Positions 30,289 through 39,262 of a DNA stretch of 45,861 nucleotides are shown piece after piece. The notes beneath the pieces were generated by a model. It did not search any database. It had not been told where the DNA came from and saw only the letters and a program-made list of their open reading frames with translations. This stretch comes from JOPF136 sp035541255. Its GTDB lineage: Bacteria; Acidobacteriota; Terriglobia; Acidiferrales; UBA7541. Both the position numbers and the translations under genes were made by a program. Every line of letters starts with the position of its first letter. Within the stretch, counting starts at the first letter, position 1. The stretch is from NCBI GenBank assembly GCA_035541255.1, contig DATKNR010000128.1:1-45861 (forward strand). The letters run 5' to 3'.

Positions 30289-30427
30289 GGTCTTGGCGCA
30301 CAGCAGGGCGCGGGGCCCGCTGCGCAATCACTTATTTTAACAGCCCTTGCGGATGAGGCGAAATCGGGCCGGGGAGAGCCTTAGCCCGGCTGCGGGTATA
30401 AAATTCGCAGAAGGACGGCGTAGACGC

Positions 30428-31087
30428 GTGGCGATCACACCCCGACTTACGCTCGTGACGAGTCTGACGACTCTTGTCTATCTGGGGTTGGCGATCCTGG
30501 GCTGGGGAGGATTTGAGGCGTTCTTCTCGCATCCCGCGCTGGTTATGGTGACGATGGCCACATTGGCCATGTCCGTTGTCGCGTTGTTCAGCGCCGGAAA
30601 TGTGAGCGCGGGCGAGCGCGAAGACCGATCGAACCGGTGGGTGATCCCCGTGTTGGCGGTGATCGGCCTTCTGGCTGCCTATCTGCCGGCGTATACGGAC
30701 AGGAAGGAATTCTGGACGCTCGATGGAGAGACAGTGCGCTGGATCGGCGTGGTTCTTTACATCGCCGGAGGCGCGATGCGGATCTGGCCGGTGTTCGTAC
30801 TGGGCCGGAGGTTCAGCGGGCTGGTGGCGATCCAGCCGGGACACACGCTGGTGACCACAGGGCTGTACGGGAAGATTCGGAATCCGAGCTATCTCGGACT
30901 TCTGGTGATGCTGGTGGGTTGGGCACTGGCATTTCGCGCTGGAGCGGGGATGCTGCTGATGGTTCTGATAATCCCACCACTCGTTGCGAGGATTCGTTCC
31001 GAAGAGCGGCTGTTGAGCGAGCAATTCGGGGCCGAATATGAGGCCTATCGCAGCAGGACCTGGCGGCTGATTCCCGGCGTGTACTAG
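30428..31087 (+). CDS. Isoprenylcysteine carboxyl methyltransferase-like membrane protein
   Basis: A 219-residue membrane protein with about five hydrophobic segments and a C-terminal ICMT/PEMT-type domain: GRRFSGLVAIQPGHTLVTTG, LYGKIRNPSYLGLL, then RIRSEERLLSEQFGAEYEAY. This motif set is shared by protein and phospholipid methyltransferases that use SAM; in bacteria the substrate is usually unknown. I chose the GTG at 30428, preceded by AAGGA; in-frame sequence back to 30347 is Arg-rich and not membrane-like. TATAAAAT at 30397-30404 may be its -10 box, but no -35 is evident. It is divergent from ffh. Confidence 0.88.
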   Translation: MAITPRLTLVTSLTTLVYLGLAILGWGGFEAFFSHPALVMVTMATLAMSVVALFSAGNVSAGEREDRSNRWVIPVLAVIGLLAAYLPAYTDRKEFWTLDGETVRWIGVVLYIAGGAMRIWPVFVLGRRFSGLVAIQPGHTLVTTGLYGKIRNPSYLGLLVMLVGWALAFRAGAGMLLMVLIIPPLVARIRSEERLLSEQFGAEYEAYRSRTWRLIPGVY

Positions 31088-31144
31088 GGTGAGGCAGTAA
31101 GACCGGCCGGGAACCGCGGGAGGGCGCGACGGGCAGCTTTCGGT

Positions 31145-31173
31145 TTGACGCTGCCGGACGCGCCGTTTACACT
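31145..31173 (+). promoter_or_regulatory. Sigma70-type promoter for rpmH-rnpA-yidD-yidC-khpB
   Basis: TTGACG (31145-31150) and TACACT (31168-31173) are separated by exactly 17 bases and lie about 75 bases before the rpmH start. The boxes match 5 of 6 and 4 of 6 consensus bases. No other promoter-like pair was seen in the 158-base gap after the methyltransferase gene. Confidence 0.65.
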
Positions 31174-31245
31174 AGCTGTTTCGCTTACGTCTCGCGGCGC
31201 AGCCTGTAGAGTCGAGGCGCCAAATTCCTTTGAGGAGAAAGTCCG

Positions 31246-31386
31246 TTGCCGAAGCGTACGTTTCAGCCCAAGGTGCGCCGCCGCCACAAAACACACGGCT
31301 TCCGCGCACGCATGAAAACCAAAGGCGGGAGGAAGGTCCTTGCGGCGCGCCGCAAGAAGGGGCGCCACGAACTCACGCGGGTCTAG
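31246..31386 (+). CDS. rpmH: 50S ribosomal protein L34
   Basis: A 46-residue, highly basic protein with the invariant L34 pattern: PKRTFQP, KVRRRHKTHGFRARMKT, GGRKVLAARRKKGRHEL. The start codon is TTG at 31246; GAGGAG lies 8 bases before it and the family N-terminus begins exactly there, so the rare start is well supported. It is followed after 22 bases by rnpA, the standard order. There is no dnaA upstream, unlike many genomes. Confidence 0.96.
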   Translation: MPKRTFQPKVRRRHKTHGFRARMKTKGGRKVLAARRKKGRHELTRV

Positions 31387-31408
31387 CGGGCGTGCCGGGC
31401 AGGCCGGT

Positions 31409-31798
31409 GTGCGACACGAGGGCCGCCTGAGGACCCGCGCGGAGTACGACGCCGTGTACCGCAACGGGCGCCGGCGTTCCAGCCGCCAGTTCACCGTGTT
31501 TTTCGCCGCCAACGGCCTGGGAGAAGCCCGCTTCGGAATGAGCGTGGGCCGAGTGCTGGGTGGCGCCGTGATTCGCAATCGGATCCGGAGGCGCGTGCGG
31601 GAGATTTTGCGCCTCGATCAGGGGGAGATTCCATCGGGATGGGACATTGTGGTGCATCCGCGCGCGTCAGTACGATCGGCGAGGTTCAGCGAGTTGCGGG
31701 AGGAGCTGACCACGCTGCTACGGAACTCGCTCATGGCCCCGTCCGTTCCATCAAGTGGGGGAGAGAGCCGCGGGAGCGCGGCGGAAACGGCGCAATGA
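31409..31798 (+). CDS. rnpA: Ribonuclease P protein component
   Basis: RnpA is the protein subunit of RNase P, which matures tRNA 5' ends. The 129-residue protein shows LRTRAEYDAVYRNGRRRSSR, FTVFFAANG, RFGMSVGRVLGGAVIRNRIR with the RNR motif, and RRRVREILR. I chose the GTG at 31409 because it places the family N-terminus correctly and avoids overlap with rpmH; the frame is open further upstream. The C-terminal 25 residues (SSGGESRGSAAETAQ) are outside the family core. The stop overlaps the yidD start as ATGA. Confidence 0.94.
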   Translation: MRHEGRLRTRAEYDAVYRNGRRRSSRQFTVFFAANGLGEARFGMSVGRVLGGAVIRNRIRRRVREILRLDQGEIPSGWDIVVHPRASVRSARFSELREELTTLLRNSLMAPSVPSSGGESRGSAAETAQ

Positions 31799-32112
31799 AA
31801 ACCATTTGCCTGCTTCTGGTGCGAGCGTACCAGGTGCTGCTGGGGCCGTTACTTGGCGGCAGTTGCCGCTACTATCCCTCCTGTTCTCATTACGCAGTAG
31901 AGGCGATCGAGCGCTTCGGGGCAGGGCGTGGGTCGTGGCTTGCGCTGCGGCGGCTGCTGCGCTGCCATCCGTTTGCGCAGGGGGGCGTGGATCTGGTGCC
32001 CGAAGAGCGTGAATCGCAGCGAGAAACCCCATCCGGGAAAGAGTTCGCGGCTGGAAACGCTTCGGCCACGGCTGCCAACCGGGAGCACGGCGTCGAGGAA
32101 TTTGCCCGGTGA
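31795..32112 (+). CDS. yidD: Membrane protein insertion efficiency factor YidD
   Basis: A 105-residue member of the YidD family, thought to aid YidC-dependent membrane insertion. The diagnostic Cys-rich motif GSCRYYPSCSHYAVEAI is present, followed by RLLRCHPFAQGGVDLVPE. The last 35 residues are an extension beyond the usual 70-85. The start overlaps rnpA by 4 bases and the stop overlaps yidC by 4 bases, so the three genes are translationally linked. Confidence 0.96.
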   Translation: MKTICLLLVRAYQVLLGPLLGGSCRYYPSCSHYAVEAIERFGAGRGSWLALRRLLRCHPFAQGGVDLVPEERESQRETPSGKEFAAGNASATAANREHGVEEFAR

Positions 32113-33839
32113 AGGAACTCTCCCAGGAAGCCCGCACAGTACTGGCTGTCGTCCTGTCGATGGTGGTGATTGTGGTGTGGGGGTACTTCTTCCGGCCAAA
32201 GCCGGTGGAACACCCGCCAGAACCAGCCGCAGCGCAAAAAGCCACCTCTCCTGCCACTTCCGCCAGCCCAAGTGCCAGTTCTCCGGCGAATGCAACATCC
32301 GTGGCGCAATCGGATGAGGCGGCCGCCCCTGCGCCACTGCCCGTTGCGGGGGGGGGAGTGCAGACGCTGGTGGTGGAAAGCAAGCTCTACCGCGTGCAGC
32401 TTTCCAATCAGGGCGCAAGCGTGCGGAGCTGGCAACTGGTCCAGTACAAAGACGATCTGGGAAAGGCGCTGGACCTGGTGCATCCAGCTGTTTCCGAACA
32501 GTCCGGCAAATGGCCGCTGATGCTCGCGCTGCCGGACGCGCAGCAGCAGGAGAAGGCGGATCGCGCGCTCTACCGGATGACGCCGGCCTCGGGAACGATT
32601 CAAGCGCCCGCGGAAGTCGTATTCGAATGGAGTGACGGCCATCTGGCCGTGAGCAAGAGGCTGAAATTTGCGGCCGACTACATCGTGGGGCTGGAAACCA
32701 GCGTCACGCTGGATGGAAAGCCGCTGCCGCACGCGGTGGCCTGGCAGGGGGGATTCGGCGACGTCACGGCGTTCAACGCCGCAGGACAGGTAAAGGTGGT
32801 GTACAGCCGGGGCGGCTCCCTGACCGACATTGCGACGAAGAAGGCCGGGCAGTCCGACGATGGAACGAAACCGGCCACGGTGACCGGCCTCTCCGATTTT
32901 GCCGGGATCATGGACCAATATTTTGCCGCGGCATTCCTGCCGGAAGGCGCGGCCGGCGTCTCTCTGGAAGACTGGAAGTACCCGCGGCAGGTCACCACGG
33001 AAGGGAAAACGGAAACCGAGGAAGTTCCGGAATTCGCCGTGGGAGCGCCGAACGAACATCCGCTGAAGATGCGGCTGTTCGTGGGGCCGAAGGCCATCGC
33101 GGTGCTGGAGAAGGTGCGGCCGCCGCTGACGGACCTGGTGACGTTCGGGACGTTTGGAATCATCGCTCGGCCGCTGTTCGATTTTCTGCTGTGGATTCAC
33201 CGCTACGTGGCGAATTACGGCTGGGCCATCGTGCTGATGACCCTCGCCATCAACATGGTTCTGTTTCCGCTGAAATACCGCAGCTTTCACCAGCAAATCA
33301 AAATGCAAAAGGTGATGCCGGAGATCAAACAGATCCAGGACCGCTACAAGAAATACTCCATGCGGGACCCGCGCAAGCAGGAGATGAACAAGGAAGTGAT
33401 GGCGGTGTACAGCCGGGAGGGCGTAAACCCAATCGGGGGCTGCCTGCCCATGGTGATCCAGATGCCCATCTGGTTCGCGCTGTACCGCATGCTGGACGTG
33501 GCCATCGAGCTGAGGCAGGCGCCGTGGCTCGGATGGATTCACGACCTTTCCGCCAAGGATCCTTACTATCTCCTGCCCATCCTGATGACCATCACCATGT
33601 ATTACATGCAGAAGCTGACGCCGATGACCACGGCGGACCCGGCGCAGCAGCGTATGATGAACTTCATGCCCCTGTTCATGGGCTTCCTCTTCTTCCGGCT
33701 GGCGAGCGGACTGGTGCTTTACATCCTGACGAGCAACATTGTGGCGACGGTGCAGCAGTGGTTCCTCTACCGGGTGATGCCCGAGGCAAAGCCCGCCACC
33801 GGAAAGCGGAAAGACGCATCGGAGAAGAAGGGGAAGTAG
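32109..33839 (+). CDS. yidC: Membrane protein insertase YidC
   Basis: A 576-residue insertase that puts proteins into the inner membrane alone or with SecYEG. It has an N-terminal membrane anchor (VLAVVLSMVVIVVWGYFF), a Pro/Ala-rich linker, a large periplasmic beta domain (about residues 80-340) and the conserved C-terminal five-helix core beginning FDFLLWIHRYVANYGWAIVL, with LKYRSFHQQIKMQKVMPEIK and GGCLPMVIQMPIWFALYRML. This is the Gram-negative type with periplasmic domain, in keeping with an acidobacterium. Start is GTG within the yidD stop. Confidence 0.98.
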   Translation: MKELSQEARTVLAVVLSMVVIVVWGYFFRPKPVEHPPEPAAAQKATSPATSASPSASSPANATSVAQSDEAAAPAPLPVAGGGVQTLVVESKLYRVQLSNQGASVRSWQLVQYKDDLGKALDLVHPAVSEQSGKWPLMLALPDAQQQEKADRALYRMTPASGTIQAPAEVVFEWSDGHLAVSKRLKFAADYIVGLETSVTLDGKPLPHAVAWQGGFGDVTAFNAAGQVKVVYSRGGSLTDIATKKAGQSDDGTKPATVTGLSDFAGIMDQYFAAAFLPEGAAGVSLEDWKYPRQVTTEGKTETEEVPEFAVGAPNEHPLKMRLFVGPKAIAVLEKVRPPLTDLVTFGTFGIIARPLFDFLLWIHRYVANYGWAIVLMTLAINMVLFPLKYRSFHQQIKMQKVMPEIKQIQDRYKKYSMRDPRKQEMNKEVMAVYSREGVNPIGGCLPMVIQMPIWFALYRMLDVAIELRQAPWLGWIHDLSAKDPYYLLPILMTITMYYMQKLTPMTTADPAQQRMMNFMPLFMGFLFFRLASGLVLYILTSNIVATVQQWFLYRVMPEAKPATGKRKDASEKKGK

Positions 33840-33868
33840 GACGGCGGACCCAGCCCCGGTTCGCAGCC

Positions 33869-34402
33869 ATGGCCTATCGTTACTTTACCGGCGAGAAGTT
33901 TGACCGGGAGGCGTTTGCCGCCGACCTGGCGCCGCTGCTCCGTTCGATTCTGGAGAAGGCGCAGCTGGACCTGCGATTTGAGATCCAGGCAGGCAGCGAG
34001 GCGGCGCCGGAGAGCGGAGCCGAAGCGCCGGGCGTTGCCGTGAATTTCGAGGGGCGCGACACTGAACTGCTTCTGGAACACAACGGCGAACTGCTGCTGG
34101 CGCTGGAACACCTGATGATGCGCTCGCTGCGGCTGGATCCGCGGGCGCACGAGCTGGTGCGATTTGATGCGGGCGATTTCCGCGCGACGCGACTGGCGGA
34201 GCTGCGGCTTTCCGCGCAGGTAGCGGCACAGCGCGTACGCGAACTCCACGAGCCGTTCCGGATGAGTCCGATGTCGGCGCGGGAGAGGCGCGTGGTGCAC
34301 CTGACGCTGACAAACGAAAAAGGCGTGCGCACGGCGAGCGAGGGAGAAGGCGAGCGCCGCCGCGTGGTGATCTATCCTACCGAGAAGCCGGAGAGGCTCT
34401 GA
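33869..34402 (+). CDS. khpB: R3H/KH-domain RNA-binding protein KhpB (Jag-like)
   Basis: A 177-residue protein in the usual place after yidC. It has a KH-like part (ILEKAQLDLRFEI, LLEHNGELLLALEHLMMRSL) and an R3H part (RLAELRLSAQVAAQRVRELHEPFRMSPMSARERRVVHLTL). The N-terminal Jag-N domain of classical Jag is absent, so this is a short form. The ATG at 33869 is 29 bases after yidC; open frame continues upstream but overlaps yidC and is not family-like. It may pair with KhpA (28288-28518). mnmE, which often follows, is not here. Confidence 0.88.
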   Translation: MAYRYFTGEKFDREAFAADLAPLLRSILEKAQLDLRFEIQAGSEAAPESGAEAPGVAVNFEGRDTELLLEHNGELLLALEHLMMRSLRLDPRAHELVRFDAGDFRATRLAELRLSAQVAAQRVRELHEPFRMSPMSARERRVVHLTLTNEKGVRTASEGEGERRRVVIYPTEKPERL

Positions 34403-34430
34403 ACTGAACGTATATGCGGTCTGCCGGGAT

Positions 34431-35144
34431 CTAAGCCCCAAGATACGCCTGGCGGACGTGGTCGTCGGCGCGGAGTTTCTCGCTGGGACCTTCCAGTGCA
34501 ATGCGGCCCGACTCCATCACATAGCCATAGCGCGAAACGGCGAGGGCGTAATTGGCATTCTGAGCGGCGAGGAGAATGGTGACTCCCTGCGCGGAAATGG
34601 TGCGGATCAGTTCGAAAACTTCGTCGACCAAACGCGGGGCAAGGCCGAGCGAAGGCTCATCGAGCATGAGGAGCAGCGGGTCAGCCATCAGCCCGCGGCC
34701 CACGGCGCACATCTGCTGCTCGCCGCCGGAAAGGGTGCCGGCGGCCTGGCGGCGGCGCTCCTTGAGACGCGGAAACATGGCATAGACGCGTTCAAGCGAG
34801 TCGCGTGATTTGAGGCGGAGATTTCCGGGAAAAGCGCCGAGGAGCAGATTTTCCTCCACGGTCATGCGCTGCCAGAGCTGGCGGCCTTCGGGGATAAGGG
34901 CGATCTGACGGCGTACGCGGCGGTGGGGCCGCTCCCGGGTGACATCGCGGCCGTTGAGCCGGACGATGCCGCGCTTGACGGGCAGGACTCCGATGACGGC
35001 GTTGAGCGTGGTGGATTTGCCGGCGCCATTGGGACCGATCAGACAGGCCACGCTGCCCGCCTCCACAGCCAGCGAGATGCCCCACACCACCTGGATCTGG
35101 CCGTAAGCGACCTCCAGTTTTTCGATGTTCAGCAATTCGGCCAT
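34431..35144 (-). CDS. livF: Branched-chain amino acid ABC transporter ATP-binding protein LivF
   Basis: A 237-residue ATPase of the HAAT family. Walker A GPNGAGKST is at residues 37-45, the signature is LSGGEQQMCAVGRGLM, and Walker B is LLLMLDEPSLGLAP. The position of the H-loop reads AAQNANYAL, as is typical for LivF, where Gln replaces His. It lies last in the transporter set, 45 bases after livG. Confidence 0.95.
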   Translation of the reverse strand: MAELLNIEKLEVAYGQIQVVWGISLAVEAGSVACLIGPNGAGKSTTLNAVIGVLPVKRGIVRLNGRDVTRERPHRRVRRQIALIPEGRQLWQRMTVEENLLLGAFPGNLRLKSRDSLERVYAMFPRLKERRRQAAGTLSGGEQQMCAVGRGLMADPLLLMLDEPSLGLAPRLVDEVFELIRTISAQGVTILLAAQNANYALAVSRYGYVMESGRIALEGPSEKLRADDHVRQAYLGA

Positions 35145-35189
35145 GAAAGGTGCGGCGTCGCGTGCCCGGGACAGATTCCCGTGCGCGCG

Positions 35190-35918
35190 TCAGACCTCCG
35201 TCTTTTTTCCGATATACGCTTCGATGACCGCCGGATCGTTCTGCATTTTTTCCGGCGGGCCTTCCGCCAGCTTCTTTCCGAAATTCAGCACGATCACGTG
35301 GTGGCAGGTGGAAAGAATTGCGCGAAGATTATGCTCCACGTAAATGATCGTGGTGCCGAGCGACTGAATGCGCCGCAGCAGGCCGAGGATGGATTGCATT
35401 TCGCTCTCGGTGAGACCGGCGCAAACCTCGTCGCAGAGCAACAGGCGCGGGCGGGCGGCGAGGGTGCGAGCCAGCTCCAGGCGCTTCAGATCGCCGACGG
35501 AGAGCGCCACGGCGGGCATGGAGGCGAGCGAAGGGATGCCGACCAGCTCCAGAATCTCCATCGACTCTTTGGCGGAATCGGCGGCCGCCCGGCCGCGGCC
35601 GAAGCGAAGGCCGACCTCGACATTTTCGCGAACGGTGAGGGAGTGGAACGGCTTGGGAATCTGGTGAGTGCGGGCGATGCCGGCGTGGACAGCGCGAAAC
35701 GGCTTGACGCGAGTGAAATTGCGGCCCTCGAAGGTGATCCTGCCGGAAGTGGGCGGCTGCGAGCCCGCGATGATGCTGAAGAGAGTGGTTTTTCCGGCGC
35801 CATTGGGCCCGATGAGGCCGACGATTTCGCCCTCGCGGATTTCGAAGCTGACGCCGTCGAGCGCGGCCAGGCCGGAGAAATACTTGGTCAAATGTTCCAC
35901 GGTCAGGAGGGCTGCCAC
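35190..35918 (-). CDS. livG: Branched-chain amino acid ABC transporter ATP-binding protein LivG
   Basis: A 242-residue ATPase, partner of LivF. Walker A GPNGAGKTT is at residues 37-45, Walker B is LLLCDEVCAGL and the H-loop lies in IIYVEHNLRAIL. The signature reads LSVGDLKRLELARTL, less usual than LSYGQQRRLE. The N-terminal residues TVEHLTKYFSGLAALDGVSF match LivG. Start is GTG with GGAGGG upstream inside livM; the two genes overlap by 16 bases. Confidence 0.94.
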   Translation of the reverse strand: MAALLTVEHLTKYFSGLAALDGVSFEIREGEIVGLIGPNGAGKTTLFSIIAGSQPPTSGRITFEGRNFTRVKPFRAVHAGIARTHQIPKPFHSLTVRENVEVGLRFGRGRAAADSAKESMEILELVGIPSLASMPAVALSVGDLKRLELARTLAARPRLLLCDEVCAGLTESEMQSILGLLRRIQSLGTTIIYVEHNLRAILSTCHHVIVLNFGKKLAEGPPEKMQNDPAVIEAYIGKKTEV

Positions 35919-36883
35919 GACGCCACCCTCCTGCGCAGCACGAAGCGCCGCGCGCGAGCAAAGAGTCCGACCACGCCTCCGGGCTCAAACAGAATAATGA
36001 GCATCACCAGCACACCGTAAAGCAGCAGGTGAAACTGGGGAAACTTCGCCACGAGTTCCTCTTCGATCAAGCCATACACCCCGCCGCCGATCACCGGCCC
36101 CCAGATGGTGTTGACGCCGCCGATAACAGGCATCAACAGGATGCCGACGCTGCGTTGAAAGCCGAACACGCCTTCCGGATCGATGAAGGCGGCGTAGCGC
36201 GCCAGAACTCCGCCAGCGGCTCCGGTAAAGGCCGCGGCAATGGCGTGAGCGGCCAGCTTGAACGCGTAGGGATTCACGCCGCTGTCAGCAGCCGCGTCCT
36301 GGTCGTCGCGGATGGCGCGGAGGCCCAAGCCGAATCGCGAATGGCGCACAAGAATGGAGATTCCCACGGCGAGCGCGGCGAGCGCGAGCGCGGTGTAGTA
36401 ATGCTCCGCCTGACGGAAGGGTCCGTGCTCCGTGATGCGGTAGCCGCTGGAGCCGCCGGTGAAATCGATGTTGGTCATCACCACGCGCACCGCCTCGCTC
36501 ACGCCGATGGTGGCGATCGCGAAATAGGGACCGCGGAGACGGAACGTGGGCAGACCGATCAGAAGAGAGGCCAAGGCGGCGATCGCCGCGGCCAGCGGAT
36601 ACGTCAGATACGGGCTGATCCCCTGGTTGATGCCGACCGCAGTGGTGTAAGCGCCGAGTCCGAAAAACACGGCAAAGCCGAACGAAACCTGGCCGGCGAA
36701 ACCGCCCAGGATGTTCCATCCGACGCTCGCGGCGATCCAGACGCAGGTGAGGAACAACAGCTTCAGGCTATTGGGGCCGAGCTGAAACAGCGGGAGCGCG
36801 GCCATGACAGCGAGCAAGAGAAGCGGAGGCGCCGTCCGCAGAACACGCGCGGCCAGCCCCACCGGCTCGGCGCGCGGATTCAT
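35903..36883 (-). CDS. livM: Branched-chain amino acid ABC transporter permease LivM
   Basis: A 326-residue permease with about nine hydrophobic segments. Family motifs: WNILGGFAGQVSFGFAVFFG, FRLRGPYFAIATIGVSEAVR, SRFGLGLRAIRDDQDAAADSG and VIGGVNTIWGPVIGGGVYG. I chose the ATG at 36883, which overlaps livH by 4 bases; the open frame upstream is antisense-like and out of the family pattern. It forms the membrane channel with LivH. Confidence 0.94.
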   Translation of the reverse strand: MNPRAEPVGLAARVLRTAPPLLLLAVMAALPLFQLGPNSLKLLFLTCVWIAASVGWNILGGFAGQVSFGFAVFFGLGAYTTAVGINQGISPYLTYPLAAAIAALASLLIGLPTFRLRGPYFAIATIGVSEAVRVVMTNIDFTGGSSGYRITEHGPFRQAEHYYTALALAALAVGISILVRHSRFGLGLRAIRDDQDAAADSGVNPYAFKLAAHAIAAAFTGAAGGVLARYAAFIDPEGVFGFQRSVGILLMPVIGGVNTIWGPVIGGGVYGLIEEELVAKFPQFHLLLYGVLVMLIILFEPGGVVGLFARARRFVLRRRVASWQPS

Positions 36884-37779
36884 GCGGCCCCGCGGGAACG
36901 CATTTTTGCAACAAAGCCCGCCACTCCGTCCGGGAGCACGATCAGCGCGAGTACGAGCAGGCTGAAGGAAATGGCCGGCTGGTAACTGGAAGGCACGAAC
37001 AGGATGCCGAAGGTTTCCACCAGCGCCAGAATCAGCGCACCCGCGAAGACACCGGAGAACGATTCCAGGCCACCGAGAACGATAATGACGAAGGAACGCA
37101 GCAGGAACGGGCGGCCGAAATCCGGGCTGAATGGATACAGCAACGCCAGAAGGCCGCCCGCGGTCCCGGCAAATGCGACGCCCAGTCCGAATGTGAGGCG
37201 GGCCGTGCGTTCCACGGGAATCCCCACAATTCGGCACGAGTAGCGGTTCTGAATGAGAGCGCGAATGGAACGGCCAAACCAGGTCTTGTGGAGCACGAAC
37301 TCCAGTGCCGCGAGGGAAACGATGGCGCTCAAAAAGACCACCAGACCAATTTTCGGGATGGTGATCTCGCCGAACCGGATGGTGGCAAACGTCATAGGCG
37401 TGAGGATGGAGCGGTCGTCCGTGCCCCAGATCAGGTAGCCCACATTCTGGAGCACGAGCCAGAGCCCGAACATCAGCAGCAGTGAAGCCAGCGTCGGCGT
37501 GTCCGACACGGGCACACCACGACCCAGCACCCAATGGACGAGTACTCCCGCGGCGAAAAAGGCCGGAAAGGCCAGGAGGACTCCCAGGAGAGGAAAGATC
37601 CCCAGGCGCTCGTGCAACTCATAGACATAATAGGCGCCGAGCATCAGGAATCCGGCGTGGGCCAGATTGACGATCTTCATCACGCCGTAGATAACCGTCA
37701 TGCCGACGGCCATGGCGGCGTAGGTGCCGGCCAAGAGGAGGGCGGCGATCAGAAGATTGAGGAAGTCGGTAGCGGTCAT
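36880..37779 (-). CDS. livH: Branched-chain amino acid ABC transporter permease LivH
   Basis: A 299-residue permease. It shows GTYAAMAVGMTVIYGVMKIVNLAHAG-type N-terminal helix sequence, then the conserved loop TWFGRSIRALIQNRYSCRIVGI and LGGLESFSGVFAGALILALVE. About eight hydrophobic segments. The ATG at 37779 follows the binding-protein gene by 97 bases, a stretch in which I see no feature, and its 3' end overlaps livM by 4 bases. Confidence 0.94.
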   Translation of the reverse strand: MTATDFLNLLIAALLLAGTYAAMAVGMTVIYGVMKIVNLAHAGFLMLGAYYVYELHERLGIFPLLGVLLAFPAFFAAGVLVHWVLGRGVPVSDTPTLASLLLMFGLWLVLQNVGYLIWGTDDRSILTPMTFATIRFGEITIPKIGLVVFLSAIVSLAALEFVLHKTWFGRSIRALIQNRYSCRIVGIPVERTARLTFGLGVAFAGTAGGLLALLYPFSPDFGRPFLLRSFVIIVLGGLESFSGVFAGALILALVETFGILFVPSSYQPAISFSLLVLALIVLPDGVAGFVAKMRSRGAA

Positions 37780-37876
37780 TCAGCCGGCAGCATAGGCTTG
37801 CGCTTTTGCTCCTCCGCGAGGGTCAAATCCGATGAGCGATGCCGACTGTCCGCCAAGCCAGGGCCGACGCGCGGCA

Positions 37877-39130
37877 CTAGGGCCGCGGCATGGGGGCAAC
37901 GGCCGGACCGGTGGCAGCGTCAGGAGGATAAACGATGTCCACTTTGCCGTCGGGTTTGTTCTGCACAATGACAAATGGGTAGGCGGCCTGTCCGTTGGAT
38001 TCAAATTTCAAGGTCTGACCCGGGACCAGCGAGTTCTTGAGGTCGCCGGACCGCAACTGGTCGCGGATTGCCGCTTTATCAAGGCTGCCGGCGCGCTCGA
38101 TGGATTGAGCCAGAATGCGCATGGCGTCATAGGCGATGGCCGCATACCAGGAATCGGGAGCATGGCCAGCAAACGCGGTGTAGTCCGTTACGAATTTCTT
38201 TGCTTGTGGGTACTTGAGGTCGGCTGACCACCAGACTCCCGCGAAAATGTAGTCCACCCCCGCTCCCATGGCCTTTCGCGCGTCGGCTTCCGGACCGCGG
38301 GCGCCATAACTGACCATCTGGTGAAACATGCCGGCCTGGAGATACTGCCGCTGCATGGTGACGTAGTCCGGCAGATGGGCGTCGGAGAGAAAAATGTCGG
38401 CGTGGGCAGCCTTGATTTTTTGAAGCAGGCCGGAGAAATCCGTTGAGTGTTCCTCGAACTTTTCATTGAAGGCCACAGTGAAGTAGCCGGGGTGCTGCCC
38501 GACCCACTTCGTGACACCGTTGACGTAGTCTTTTCCATGGTCCGTGTTCTCCACGGCCATGGCAATCTTGAGACCTTTCCGGAGTTTTCCGCCGTCAGCG
38601 AGCCAGCCGAGGAACTGGCCCGTTGTGTAGCCGAGCGATTCCACAGTACTGAGAGCGCCAAAGGTGTATTGATAGCCGTGGCTGAAAATGCTGGAGGCGG
38701 CGGCGCCGGGAGTGATCCATGGAGTTTGGTATCGATCGGGCATGACGGACTCAGCCTCTCCGAGCGGAGTGGAATAACCGCCGATCACGGCAATGACCTT
38801 ATCCGATGACATGGCGCGCTCCGCGAGAGAGGCGGATCGGGCGTTTTCCGAACCATCGTCGTAGAAGACTTCGCGGATGGGCAGCTTTTTCTTAAGGCTC
38901 TTGATATAGATTCCGCCGCCGTCGTTGATCTGCTTGATGGCCAGCTCAATCCCCTCGCGCTGATACTGGCCTGGCCGGGCCTCTTTGCCAGTCGTGGGCA
39001 TGATTACGCCGACGGGAATGTCGGTCTGCGCCCGCGCAGGAGCGGGCAGAACAAAGGGCACGGCAGCGAGACCAACGATCACAGCGGATCGCGCCAGGCC
39101 GTGCAGAAAATTTGGGCGAAAGAATGACAT
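37877..39130 (-). CDS. ABC transporter substrate-binding protein, branched-chain amino acid/amide type
   Basis: A 417-residue periplasmic binding protein (LivK-like, HAAT family). A signal peptide (about residues 1-35, ending APARAQ) precedes DIPVGVIMPTTGKEARPGQY, GIELAIKQINDGGGIY and VIAVIGGYSTPLGEA, the typical two-lobe fold. The ligand could be amino acids, amides, urea or aromatic acids; the sequence alone does not decide. The ATG at 39130 has GAGGAGG 9 bases upstream. It is the first gene of the transporter operon and has a good promoter in front. Confidence 0.92.
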   Translation of the reverse strand: MSFFRPNFLHGLARSAVIVGLAAVPFVLPAPARAQTDIPVGVIMPTTGKEARPGQYQREGIELAIKQINDGGGIYIKSLKKKLPIREVFYDDGSENARSASLAERAMSSDKVIAVIGGYSTPLGEAESVMPDRYQTPWITPGAAASSIFSHGYQYTFGALSTVESLGYTTGQFLGWLADGGKLRKGLKIAMAVENTDHGKDYVNGVTKWVGQHPGYFTVAFNEKFEEHSTDFSGLLQKIKAAHADIFLSDAHLPDYVTMQRQYLQAGMFHQMVSYGARGPEADARKAMGAGVDYIFAGVWWSADLKYPQAKKFVTDYTAFAGHAPDSWYAAIAYDAMRILAQSIERAGSLDKAAIRDQLRSGDLKNSLVPGQTLKFESNGQAAYPFVIVQNKPDGKVDIVYPPDAATGPAVAPMPRP

Positions 39131-39195
39131 AGAAGTCTGCCTCCTCAATCGAATCTGCTAAACAGGGAGCCCTGGTGTCCCTGAATTTTGGGCGC

Positions 39196-39224
39196 ATTAT
39201 AGGCTCCGGAATTCCAAATGTCTC
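39196..39224 (-). promoter_or_regulatory. Sigma70-type promoter of the liv-like operon
   Basis: Read on the minus strand, GAGACA (39219-39224) and a perfect TATAAT (39196-39201) are 17 bases apart. The -35 box matches 4 of 6 consensus bases. The start codon of the binding-protein gene lies about 65 bases downstream, with a strong ribosome site between. Confidence 0.6.
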
Positions 39225-39262
39225 GTATTTGTATTCTTGCGCGCCAGCAGCCCGCCGTAAGG

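Noticed and set aside
30289..30427. Possible 4.5S (SRP) RNA next to ffh
   Set aside because: The gap has a GC hairpin but not the conserved SRP RNA tetraloop helix pattern.
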